Shown here piece after piece: positions 28,260 through 36,328 of a stretch of 64,000 nt of DNA. Within the stretch, counting starts at the first letter, position 1, and each line of letters begins with the position of its first letter. Origin of the DNA: Clostridia bacterium. Lineage in GTDB: Bacteria; Bacillota; Clostridia; Oscillospirales; Acutalibacteraceae. Where the stretch lies: the NCBI GenBank assembly GCA_017380575.1, contig JAFODS010000069.1:1-64000 (forward strand), read 5' to 3'. Both the position numbers and the translations under genes were made by a program. The notes beneath the pieces were generated by a model. The model did no database searches. It was not told the DNA's origin and worked only from the letters and a program-made list of their open reading frames with translations.

Positions 28260-28694
28260 TTACAGATACGGACGGATATCTATAGCAAGACGTTCTTCAA
28301 GATTTATGAGTCTTTTTGCAATATCCTTGGACTGCTCATCTGCCGCCTTGTACTTGTTTAAATACTTGCTGAGTGATTTAACACCCATATTACAACCATC
28401 AGTCATAAGATCGGCAATTGTTTCATCAGACTCATCCATCATAAGCTTTGCATTCGTCTTAACCCAGGACATACCCTTTGAAACCGCACTCGGCTCCTTA
28501 CCCTCATCATCGTAACGCTTAAGCAGATCCTGAATTTCACAGTCAAGTGTTTCGTGATCGCGTTTGCAGTTTTCAAGATGTTTTTTCAAACCGCTTGCCT
28601 CTGCTTTTTCAACCACATCCTCGATAGAATCAATGCCCATTTTCACTCCTGCATCGCATTCGCGAAGAAGCTTTATTGTATCCTGTTCAATCAC
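28260..28694 (-). CDS. Small all-helical, ferritin-like (DUF2383-type) protein
   Basis: This protein of about 144 residues is predicted to be wholly helical, with TIKLLRECDAGVKMGIDSIE at the start and KKHLENCKRDHETL and MMDESDETIADLMTDGCNMG later. The spacing of helices and the acidic/histidine-bearing positions resemble the DUF2383 ferritin-like family; metal binding is not proven by the sequence. Two GTG codons can start it: 28694 has AAGGG at good distance, while 28703 lies inside that site. It is a single-gene unit with its own terminator. Function unknown. Confidence 0.6.
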   Translation of the reverse strand: MIEQDTIKLLRECDAGVKMGIDSIEDVVEKAEASGLKKHLENCKRDHETLDCEIQDLLKRYDDEGKEPSAVSKGMSWVKTNAKLMMDESDETIADLMTDGCNMGVKSLSKYLNKYKAADEQSKDIAKRLINLEERLAIDIRPYL

Positions 28695-28779
28695 TTGAAT
28701 CACCCTTTCATATTTCTATGAAAAGTATTCCCCGAAAACGTTTAAGAATTCAAAAAGGGCTGTAAAAATGCGCAGAATG

Positions 28780-28851
28780 AACAAACTGAGTCAAAACTTT
28801 GTTTTGAGTACCCGAAGGCGTACAAAGGTACGTCGAGAGGCGAAGTTTGTT
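28780..28851. repeat. Compact multi-branched palindromic element
   Basis: The 290-base gap between the ferritin-like and phosphodiesterase genes holds a 72-base structured stretch. An outer stem AACAAACT/AGTTTGTT (28780-28787 with 28844-28851) encloses two hairpins, TCAAAAC-ttt-GTTTTGA (28791-28807) and CGTAC-aaag-GTACG (28819-28832). No convincing coding frame covers it. It could be a small RNA, a REP/MITE-like repeat or chance. Confidence 0.45.
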
Positions 28852-28904
28852 TATAGCATAAAACACTGTTTTCGACATTATTTTATAAAACTTTTAATAT
28901 ATGT

Positions 28905-28955
28905 GTATTTTAAAAGGGTTCTTCAGATCTTAAACATCCGAAGAACCCTTTATAC
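28905..28955 (-). terminator. Terminator of the exported phosphodiesterase gene
   Basis: AAGGGTTCTTCGGAT and ATCTGAAGAACCCTT (28936-28950 with about 28914-28928) pair with one mismatch and a seven-base loop; TTAAAATACAC follows on the minus strand. Confidence 0.75.
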
Positions 28956-28993
28956 GTTTGTTTTATGCGGTCTGCACTTTTTTACAGTCCCTT

Positions 28994-29902
28994 TTATCCG
29001 TTGAACATTGTCATTTCAACTATTACAGGGAAATGATCTGACGGATACATTCCGTTAGGCTTTGATTTGTCAATTGAGCTTGACTTTACATCTTTCACAT
29101 ATGCATTTACAAAAATGTAGTCAATCGGATTAACACTGAATCTGATAAGCTTATAGTCGTTATATGTTGCACCTACATCGTAATCCTCCGTGAGGAACTT
29201 TGTATCCTTGAATCCGCAGGAAAGCACATTATCATAAAGATCTTTTGTCTGCTTGAAATTAAAGTCACCTGTAAGCACTACAGGGATATCAGGAGCAATT
29301 TCTGCTATCTTTGATGAAATAAGTGCGATTGACTCTGCCTGTGCAACTTCACCGACGTGGTCAAGGTGTGTGTTGAAGTGAGCGTAAACGAAACCTGTGG
29401 TTTTATCCTTAAGAATTACATAAGTACAGATTCTGTAGCAAGCGGCATCCCAGCCTATTGAGGGAACGTCGGGAGTTTCCGAAAGCCAGAAGTCACCTGA
29501 GTTTACAAGCTCATACTTATCTTTTTTGTAGAAAATATTGTTTGACTCACCTTCTGAAATACCGTCATCACGGTATGTTCCGAAGTAATTGTAATCCGGC
29601 ATCGCTTCACTAAGGAGTGCTATCCAGTTTTTATCAGCTTCCTGAACACCGAAAGAATCGGGTGAATATCTGTTGATATTTGCACAGATACCGTCTTTTC
29701 TGCTTTCCTGTGAATACTTGCCCTCACCGCTGCACTTGAGGTTATACGTCATAACCGTGAGATCCTGCGAGAGCACTTCCTGCTTCACGGGATTAGGATT
29801 GACATTTACCAACGGAGCTGTCGGAGCAACCGTTGCAGGTGTGAAAAATGTTGTTATTGCAGTTATTATTGAAACTATTACTCTGATAAGACCTTTAAAC
29901 AT
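28994..29902 (-). CDS. Exported endonuclease/exonuclease/phosphatase (EEP) family hydrolase
   Basis: The 302-residue protein starts with a membrane-targeting hydrophobic stretch (FKGLIRVIVSIITAITTFF) followed by a Pro/Ala-rich linker. The EEP fold then shows LTVMTYNLKC, the metal-binding Glu in FGVQEAD, HFNTHLDH, LTGDFNF and the C-terminal SDHFPVIVEM with the Asp-His pair. Members act on DNA, phospholipids (sphingomyelinase-like) or inositol phosphates; export argues for an extracellular phosphodiester. It is 16 bases downstream of the esterase gene and probably shares its promoter. Confidence 0.85.
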   Translation of the reverse strand: MFKGLIRVIVSIITAITTFFTPATVAPTAPLVNVNPNPVKQEVLSQDLTVMTYNLKCSGEGKYSQESRKDGICANINRYSPDSFGVQEADKNWIALLSEAMPDYNYFGTYRDDGISEGESNNIFYKKDKYELVNSGDFWLSETPDVPSIGWDAACYRICTYVILKDKTTGFVYAHFNTHLDHVGEVAQAESIALISSKIAEIAPDIPVVLTGDFNFKQTKDLYDNVLSCGFKDTKFLTEDYDVGATYNDYKLIRFSVNPIDYIFVNAYVKDVKSSSIDKSKPNGMYPSDHFPVIVEMTMFNG

Positions 29903-29917
29903 AAAATCACCCTTTCA

Positions 29918-30961
29918 TCAGAAAGTGAAAATCATCTTGATTGCATTGAACAACGCATTGAAGAAATCACAGATGCTTGCGAAATAAACCATACCGTCAG
30001 TATTATTACCGCCTTCAAGGTTACCCATACCTTCAACAGGTGTACCGTCATAATCTGAAGTGAACTGTGAAAGCCATGAGATCATACCGTTGGGATATGT
30101 AAGTGTTACTTCTTCGCCAAGACCGTTTACTGTTGACATATTCGGATATGCACCGTTTTCAATTGAGAACATATCGTAGTTTACAGAGAACCAAGCGTGA
30201 TGTGAGCTTGAAGTCTTTTTACCGTTTGCATAGCAAACTTTTGTAAGAGTTGAAAAACGGCAATCCTCAGCTACGTTTGATGCTGCCATAATTCTTTCCC
30301 ATGTCGGTGTAACAGCAAGATAATAGTTAACAAGCGGATCGCGTGAGCTTGATGTTAACCAAAGAGGAAGATCTGCAAGGCAGCCTACATATTCTTCAGG
30401 AACTGACCATGCGGGACAGATCGGGAACGCTGCCGCAAACATTTCGGGATATGCAACAGACATCTTGAGTGTCATCTTGCCACCCATTGAATAACCGCCG
30501 ATGTAAATTCTTGTTGTATCAACGTTATTGTTTGCAACGAAGTCTTCAATTGCAGCTCTCAAAGGTTCAACAAGGTCGTTATCCCAGAACTTTCCGTCTT
30601 CTTCACGTGAGCGTGCTGCAAGGATATATGCACCGCCTGCAGGCTGGAATCTTGCCTGGAACTCATCGCTCGCCCAATAAGCAATTTCACTCTTTGCAAC
30701 CTGCTTTCCGTCCTCGGCACCGTCACCCATACCGTGAAGCCATACAACAAGAGGATACTTTGCAGTATCGCCTTCCTTTGCAGGAGAGAAATATCTGTAA
30801 TCGATTGAATAGTCACCTACAACAGGACCTTCACCGAAAACAAACTCGTTGCAGAGTGTTCCGTAATCTGTTTCAAGCGATAACGCTGAAACGGTTGAAA
30901 CACAGCTTAACGCAAAAACGAGTGCAAGTACAACTGCCATAAGCTTTTTAAACATTTTCAT
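29918..30961 (-). CDS. Exported alpha/beta-hydrolase esterase (PHB depolymerase/feruloyl-esterase-like)
   Basis: From the ATG at 30961 (GGAGGTAGG upstream) the product has 347 residues. It has a signal peptide (FKKLMAVVLALVFALSC, which could also be a lipoprotein-type end), the oxyanion-side LVVWLHGMGDGAEDG, and the nucleophile elbow IYIGGYSMGGKMTL (G-x-S-x-G). SSRDPLVNY and a late His (SSHHAWFSV) are fitting Asp/His candidates. This pattern is seen in secreted esterases that trim polysaccharide side chains or polyesters. It heads a two-gene unit with the EEP hydrolase. Confidence 0.82.
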   Translation of the reverse strand: MKMFKKLMAVVLALVFALSCVSTVSALSLETDYGTLCNEFVFGEGPVVGDYSIDYRYFSPAKEGDTAKYPLVVWLHGMGDGAEDGKQVAKSEIAYWASDEFQARFQPAGGAYILAARSREEDGKFWDNDLVEPLRAAIEDFVANNNVDTTRIYIGGYSMGGKMTLKMSVAYPEMFAAAFPICPAWSVPEEYVGCLADLPLWLTSSSRDPLVNYYLAVTPTWERIMAASNVAEDCRFSTLTKVCYANGKKTSSSHHAWFSVNYDMFSIENGAYPNMSTVNGLGEEVTLTYPNGMISWLSQFTSDYDGTPVEGMGNLEGGNNTDGMVYFASICDFFNALFNAIKMIFTF

Positions 30962-30994
30962 AAACCTACCTCCGTATATCATAATGATGATAGA

Positions 30995-31023
30995 AGTCTA
31001 TCATATCGGATATTAATTGTCAA
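30995..31023 (-). promoter_or_regulatory. Promoter with overlapping palindrome, esterase/phosphodiesterase unit
   Basis: TTGACA (31018-31023) and TAGACT (30995-31000) are 17 bases apart on the minus strand. The -10 box lies inside a perfect inverted repeat ATGATAGACTTCTATCAT (30987-31004), a good candidate operator. Confidence 0.75.
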
Positions 31024-31031
31024 TTTAGAAA

Positions 31032-32918
31032 TTAGTATTCAGTTACGTTCTTATTATCAAAGGGTTCGTTTTCCGAAAGAATATTCTCAATATAATAGTC
31101 ACTTCTGTATGAAAATTCTTTATCAACGTACTTCCAACCATCTACTCCATTTCCATTTTCTTCCATGATAGTAGGTCTTTCAGAGAACAGATTTGTTCCG
31201 ACACCGAGTCTTTCACCATCAATTTTAACTCCAATACTCGCAAGCATAGTCGGGAACATATCTCCGTTGAACCACCAACGGTTAAAACGTCTGTCTTGCG
31301 GAATATCGTTCAATCCATCAGCAGGGTTCAGAATAAGATTAAATGTTGTACGAACATAGTTTTCATCAAAGCCAGCAAAGAACTTTTTATCCATACTCAG
31401 GTGATCACCGATGAGAACGATAGTAGTATTTTCATAAAACGGCTGATCCTGAATCCAACGTACAAATTTCGACACTTCAGACGCGCTGTATGCAATAACG
31501 TTTGCATACTGACTTTCTCTGGGAGTCGGTGTGTTTTTTCCCACATAACCGTCCGGGAAATGCGTATCCGCCGTTTCCATTACAAAATAGAACGGTTTTC
31601 CTGTTTCATCAAGCCTTGTAAGCTCTCTCTTTGCAAATTCAAAAAGTTTATCGTCTTCATAACCCCACCATTCTTTGTAGTCCTGTGGAATCCAACCATT
31701 CTTCTTTGCAGCATCATAGTCCAAAATATTGAATTTTCCATGACTTTCGTAGAAATAATTCAAGCCTCCGAACCCTGCGCTTGCGCCAAACATAAGGGTT
31801 TGTTCATATCCCTGAGCCCCAAGAATATCGCCTATAGTAACAGCTCCCGGCAAAAAACTTCCGCTTGTGCCGTAAGTGTTTTGGGCAGAAGGTACTTTCA
31901 TCGGAACACCTGTTGTCATATTAACCATAGAAGCAACTGACCAAACACAACCTTGCGTAGCGATAGGACCACCCAAGCCCCTTTCCGATTGTGAAAAACT
32001 AACACCTTCATCAACCAAATCCGTTAACGGTGCAATAAGGTTTTCATCCATATAACCACCTAAATCTTTTGAAGCATAAGTATTCTCCATTGATTCCAGA
32101 TATATATGAATAAGATTTCTCTTTTTCTTTGGGAACTGCATTTTAACTTCTCTTGGGTTAGCAAAATTATCTGCAATAAACGAGGATTCCGTAAAATACA
32201 TATCATAAAGCGTAAAAAGTTGAAACTCTTTCACTCCATAAGCTATGCCACCGAGAAAAACGCCCAAAGCAAGTATAAAGCTTATACCCCTTCTTATTCT
32301 TACAGAAAAAACACAAATTGTCTTTTCGCTTCGCCTTAAAAAAAGCAACCGTTTTGAGAATATAAAAACAATAAACAAAAATGTGACTGATATTGTATGT
32401 AAAAATGGGCCACTCCAAAATGCATTCATAACTTCTTCGCTGGTTCCTTCTGTCGGAGAAGTTAAATTAATGATCAGCTGATCCGGATCAACACCGTTAA
32501 AGCTTTCCATCCCCCATACCGTTCCTGTAAATGCCGCAGTACCAAATGCAATCAATAAAATTAAAATGATATTAAATATCACATTAGATTTTTTTCTTTG
32601 ATTTCTATCTTTATCAAAATACATTTTTTGTTCCAAAATAGCATTAACAAACAGCCACACTATTCCTACTAAAATCGAAACTACTACATAAAGAAAAGGG
32701 AATTTATCAGAGTGACCGTTTATAGGAAAAAGCATAGTCTGTGCAACTATACGAAAAGCAATATCAACCAAAAACATAGACAAAAGATTGACACCAATTG
32801 TATAAGACAAAAACAGACATATTGTTTCTTTCAAACTTTCTTTTCTTTTAAAAACCAATATATCAATCAAACCAATTATCAAACCAACTAAAAAAAGACT
32901 TGCAACAAAAATAAACAT
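31032..32918 (-). CDS. Membrane phosphoglycerol transferase (OpgB/LtaS-like), copy 1
   Basis: About 628 residues from the ATG at 32918 (AGGTG upstream; upstream in-frame ATG/GTG codons overlap that site). Five hydrophobic helices fill roughly residues 1-235 and a sulfatase-type extracellular domain follows. Landmarks are RNLIHIYLESMENTY (metal Glu), GGPIATQGCVWSVASM with the likely Thr nucleophile, FVMETADTHFPDGYV and IVLIGDHLSMDKKF (metal Asp/His). The pattern is closer to OpgB/MdoB phosphoglycerol transferases than to LtaS. It would move phosphoglycerol from phosphatidylglycerol to a glycan or glycolipid. It lies 40 bases after a close paralogue and is more AT-rich than it. Confidence 0.85.
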   Translation of the reverse strand: MFIFVASLFLVGLIIGLIDILVFKRKESLKETICLFLSYTIGVNLLSMFLVDIAFRIVAQTMLFPINGHSDKFPFLYVVVSILVGIVWLFVNAILEQKMYFDKDRNQRKKSNVIFNIILILLIAFGTAAFTGTVWGMESFNGVDPDQLIINLTSPTEGTSEEVMNAFWSGPFLHTISVTFLFIVFIFSKRLLFLRRSEKTICVFSVRIRRGISFILALGVFLGGIAYGVKEFQLFTLYDMYFTESSFIADNFANPREVKMQFPKKKRNLIHIYLESMENTYASKDLGGYMDENLIAPLTDLVDEGVSFSQSERGLGGPIATQGCVWSVASMVNMTTGVPMKVPSAQNTYGTSGSFLPGAVTIGDILGAQGYEQTLMFGASAGFGGLNYFYESHGKFNILDYDAAKKNGWIPQDYKEWWGYEDDKLFEFAKRELTRLDETGKPFYFVMETADTHFPDGYVGKNTPTPRESQYANVIAYSASEVSKFVRWIQDQPFYENTTIVLIGDHLSMDKKFFAGFDENYVRTTFNLILNPADGLNDIPQDRRFNRWWFNGDMFPTMLASIGVKIDGERLGVGTNLFSERPTIMEENGNGVDGWKYVDKEFSYRSDYYIENILSENEPFDNKNVTEY

Positions 32919-32957
32919 AATCATCACCTGTTAATCAATATAATGAATAATCATTAA

Positions 32958-34850
32958 TTAATAAATAGTTACGTTCTTATTGTCAAAGGGTTCATTATTT
33001 CCGACAAGAATTGTCTCGTTATACATATCACTCTTGCAGGAGAATGCTTCGTTGATAAAATCCCAACCCTTTCTGCCTTCACCGTTTTCTTCCATAATTG
33101 TCGGTGTACCTGAGAAAAGATTTGTACCGAGTCCAAGCCTGTCGCCTTCAATAATTACACCCATACTTGCGAGTATTGTCGGGAACATATCGCCATTATA
33201 CCACCAACGGTTAAACCTTCTTTCTTCAGGAATATACTGAAGGTCGTTAGCCGGGTTGAGTATAAGATTAAACGTTGTACGGTGATATGACTTATCCATA
33301 TCAGCAAAGAACTTTTTATCCATACTGAGATGGTCACCAATAAGGACAATTGTTGTGTTTTCATAGAACGGCTGATCCTGAATCCAACGCACAAACTTTG
33401 TTACCTCGTCAGCACTGTAAGCAATAACATTTGCATACTGGCTGTCTCTCGGAGTTGGTGTTTTCGGGCTGACGTAGCCGTCCTGACAGTGAGTGTCTGC
33501 AGTTTCCATTACGAAATGGAACGGCTTACCGGTTTCACCAAGGCGTGTAAGCTCTCTCTTTGCAAATTCATAGAGCTTATCGTCCTCATATCCCCACCAT
33601 ACTTTATAATCTTTAGGAATCCAGCCTTTCTCCTTTACACCGTCATAGTCGAGCATATTGAATCCGCCGTGGCTTTCATAGAAATAATTGAGTCCGCCGA
33701 ATTTTGCTGTAGCACCAAACATAAGTGTCTGTTCGTATCCCTGAGCTTTAAGAATATCGCCGAGAGTTACTGCACCGGGGAGGAAGTTGTTCGGAGAGCC
33801 GTAGTCGTTACCGCCCGTCGGTACTTTCATCGGGAGACCTGTTGTCATATTAACCATTGAAGCAACCGACCAAGTACAACCCATAGTTGCAACGGGACCG
33901 CCAAAACCTTCTTTGAGGTGAGAGAATGTTACGCCTTCTTCTGCAAGGTCTGAAAGCGGCTTGATGAGGTTTTCATCCATATAACCGCCCAAATCCTTCG
34001 AAAGATAGGTGTTTTCCATTGATTCAAGATAGATGTGGATAAGATTTCTCTTTTCCTTCGGGAATTTCATTTTAACTTCTCTCGGATTGGCAAAATTAGC
34101 TGCAATGAATTCCGACTCGCTGTAATACATATCGTAAAGAGTCACAAGCTGAAACTCTTTTATACCGTAAGCGATACCGCCTGAAATAAACGCAATTGCA
34201 AGAATGAGAGCAATTATCTTTCTTAATACGACTGAAAAAATACATCTTCCGTTTTCTTTAACCTTACTCTGCATATAGAGAGCACGGCTTGAAAAAACAA
34301 AAAGAGCGAAAAGGAAGGTAACAGCAACAGTCTGAAGAACAGGACCCTTCCAGAGTGTTCCCATTATCTCGCTGCTTGTACCATCTGCCGGTGAGAAGAT
34401 ATTAACAATCATCTGGTCAGGATCAACGTCGCCAAAGGTTTCTTTTGACCAGTTTGTACCCGTAAAGGCAGCCATTCCCAAAGCAACAAGCACAACAGAA
34501 AGAACACTTGTAAAAGTGAATGTCTTTTTGAATTTTACAGTTTCTTTCTTGCAGAACATTCTGCCGTCAAGAAGAGCAACCGTAAGAATCCATAAGAATC
34601 CGATACCTGCTGTAAGACCCATATAGCCGAAGCTGAGAGCTTTCGTAATCGGAGCGAGCTTGAACACAGAGCAGTCCATAAAAACTCTGTGAATCAGGTC
34701 CATTACATAAACAGAAACGATATTTGATGCAAGAACGTCACCGATTACCGCAAAAATTTTGTTGATCGGTTTCTTTCCGCGTTTGAAAACCAGAACATCA
34801 AGCAAGCCTATGACAAGTCCTGCAACAATACCCAATGAAATGAATAACAT
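32958..34850 (-). CDS. Membrane phosphoglycerol transferase (OpgB/LtaS-like), copy 2
   Basis: This 630-residue protein has the same plan as its downstream neighbour: five N-terminal helices and an outward-facing alkaline-phosphatase-superfamily domain. RNLIHIYLESMENTYLSKDL, GPVATMGCTWSVASMVNMTTG (nucleophile region) and VLIGDHLSMDKKFF are nearly identical between the two; the membrane halves differ more. Both end in N-E-P-F-D-N-K-N-V-T-x-Y. It is first in the pair and has a plausible promoter. Differences around the donor site (SSHLKEGFGG versus the SQSERGLGG of copy 1) hint at different acceptors; this is inference. Confidence 0.86.
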   Translation of the reverse strand: MLFISLGIVAGLVIGLLDVLVFKRGKKPINKIFAVIGDVLASNIVSVYVMDLIHRVFMDCSVFKLAPITKALSFGYMGLTAGIGFLWILTVALLDGRMFCKKETVKFKKTFTFTSVLSVVLVALGMAAFTGTNWSKETFGDVDPDQMIVNIFSPADGTSSEIMGTLWKGPVLQTVAVTFLFALFVFSSRALYMQSKVKENGRCIFSVVLRKIIALILAIAFISGGIAYGIKEFQLVTLYDMYYSESEFIAANFANPREVKMKFPKEKRNLIHIYLESMENTYLSKDLGGYMDENLIKPLSDLAEEGVTFSHLKEGFGGPVATMGCTWSVASMVNMTTGLPMKVPTGGNDYGSPNNFLPGAVTLGDILKAQGYEQTLMFGATAKFGGLNYFYESHGGFNMLDYDGVKEKGWIPKDYKVWWGYEDDKLYEFAKRELTRLGETGKPFHFVMETADTHCQDGYVSPKTPTPRDSQYANVIAYSADEVTKFVRWIQDQPFYENTTIVLIGDHLSMDKKFFADMDKSYHRTTFNLILNPANDLQYIPEERRFNRWWYNGDMFPTILASMGVIIEGDRLGLGTNLFSGTPTIMEENGEGRKGWDFINEAFSCKSDMYNETILVGNNEPFDNKNVTIY

Positions 34851-34883
34851 CGCAACCTCTCCTTTGACACAAATACTGATTTT

Positions 34884-34912
34884 ATTCTACTATAAACGAC
34901 AATGTTTTACAA
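34884..34912 (-). promoter_or_regulatory. Probable promoter of the phosphoglycerol transferase pair
   Basis: TTGTAA (34907-34912) and TAGAAT (34884-34889) on the minus strand are 17 bases apart; AGGAGAGG precedes the first ATG. Confidence 0.55.
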
Positions 34913-34935
34913 GAGAAAAGTTACCTATCTGTACA

Positions 34936-34971
34936 GAAAAACCGACATCGCTGCTGCAATGCCGGTTTTAT
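34936..34971 (-). terminator. Terminator of the PHP-domain/phosphoesterase unit
   Basis: AAAACCGGCAT and ATGTCGGTTTT (34959-34969 with 34938-34948) form an 11-bp stem with one G-T pair, followed by TCTGTAC; the T run is inside the stem base. Confidence 0.7.
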
Positions 34972-34973
34972 CT

Positions 34974-36320
34974 TTAAAATGCAAAATATTTTTCTCTTTG
35001 TTTTTTCATTCTACCGCTGAGTGCTTTGAGGATATCTGCCGCAGCTTCGTCACCGCAGGCATAATCCTTCATCGCTCTGCCCTCTTCATAAACAAGCTCG
35101 TCATGAAGCGGAAAAAATTCACGCAGGAGGAAGTCTCCGTATCTTATAAAGCGTGTTTCACCAACAAGTCTGTGCTCCGTGCTGATTGTATCAACAGCAA
35201 CTGAATACATATCCTTGATAGAATAAACAATCCCTTCACGGGTATTTTCGGGTGCAAAAACGATTGTTGAAGCAATCAATGCTCCGTCGTTATGTACGCT
35301 TGAATGGCTGTCTGTACTGCCGACAATCGGATAGTATCTGCCCTTTGCTCTGTCGTCATAATATCTTGCAGTCTGGAAGCCGTTCTGCTGATAATACGAC
35401 TCACCGCCGAGAACCTCAAAAGCATCAAACGGCTGAGTTTCCATCATATACTCAACAAGTGTTTCGGGAACCTGAAAAACATTAGAAATCCAATAAGGAT
35501 GACAGAAGATTCCGAGTCCGTCAGCCTTTCTGATGTGGTTAAAAATCCATACACAGGCAGCATATGTAAACTTTTCAATTCCTTCGGGGATATCAAGAGT
35601 TTCGGCAAGCTCGTTGACCTGTCTTTTATACTCTTCAACGCTGATTATTTCAGGACACTCACCGTCAAGCGAACGCAATTCCTTGCCGGGGCCGACGTCG
35701 ATATGGTGATCACCCGGCATAAGTGCATTAACGCTGTACTTGCCTCCGAAATTCACGATATGAATATCGTTATCCTCAAGGTGAACCTCCTCACCTGTTA
35801 TGAGGGTGTATTCGATAGGCACGTCTTTATAAGCATTAATTGCTTCAAGCGACGGATAGTAAGAATCATGATCAGTAATCGCAAGGAAATCGTAACCGTT
35901 CTTTCTGTACTCTGCGGCAACAATTGCAGGTGCCTGCTTTCCGTCTGAACGGCAGGTATGCATATGAAGGTCGCCCCTGAAAGGGTATCTGCCGACCATA
36001 TCGGAAGCAAGAGAATAAACTGAAAGCCTTACTACCCTCTTTGCATCTTTATAAATTTCAACAAAATGCTCCTGCTCATCGTGATAAACGTGCTTAAAAC
36101 GAAGACAACCGTCAGCATCGGGATTAACTTTGTATTCAATAAGGTTGTTTCGTTCTTTATAGTCCCTGATATTACCCTGAGTAAGTGCTTTTACCCAGAT
36201 TGTATACTCACCCTTGAATTCAACATGTGCACCGAGAGGCTTTATTGTAACCTCGGTTTCTTTTTCACACTCAAAAACTTTCGGGAAAATATCGTAATTA
36301 AAAAGCTCTAAAGAAACCAT
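34974..36320 (-). CDS. PHP-domain metallo-phosphoesterase-like protein
   Basis: About 448 residues from the ATG at 36320 (TGAGG upstream). The first ~125 residues form a beta-rich domain of unknown type. A PHP domain then begins with the metal motif RGDLHMHTCRSDGK and continues with DFLAITDHDSYYPS, TGEEVHLEDNDIHIVNFGG, IFCHPYW and GSTDSHSS, keeping the expected histidines and aspartates. PHP proteins hydrolyse phosphate esters (histidinol phosphate, nucleotides, DNA ends); which one applies here is unknown. The gene overlaps the region of the upstream phosphoesterase stop (TGA eight bases before the ATG), so the two are coupled. Confidence 0.8.
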   Translation of the reverse strand: MVSLELFNYDIFPKVFECEKETEVTIKPLGAHVEFKGEYTIWVKALTQGNIRDYKERNNLIEYKVNPDADGCLRFKHVYHDEQEHFVEIYKDAKRVVRLSVYSLASDMVGRYPFRGDLHMHTCRSDGKQAPAIVAAEYRKNGYDFLAITDHDSYYPSLEAINAYKDVPIEYTLITGEEVHLEDNDIHIVNFGGKYSVNALMPGDHHIDVGPGKELRSLDGECPEIISVEEYKRQVNELAETLDIPEGIEKFTYAACVWIFNHIRKADGLGIFCHPYWISNVFQVPETLVEYMMETQPFDAFEVLGGESYYQQNGFQTARYYDDRAKGRYYPIVGSTDSHSSVHNDGALIASTIVFAPENTREGIVYSIKDMYSVAVDTISTEHRLVGETRFIRYGDFLLREFFPLHDELVYEEGRAMKDYACGDEAAADILKALSGRMKKQREKYFAF

Positions 36321-36328
36321 AATTAACC

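Noticed and set aside
28768-29004. A 78-codon plus-strand frame in the gap at 28.8 kb
   Set aside because: It spans the palindromic element and the phosphodiesterase terminator, has no ribosome site, and its peptide shows no plausible domain.
31296-31940. A 214-codon plus-strand frame inside phosphoglycerol transferase copy 1, with a similar one in copy 2 (33330-33860)
   Set aside because: Both mirror the same conserved coding region on the other strand; their similarity follows from the paralogy of the real genes.
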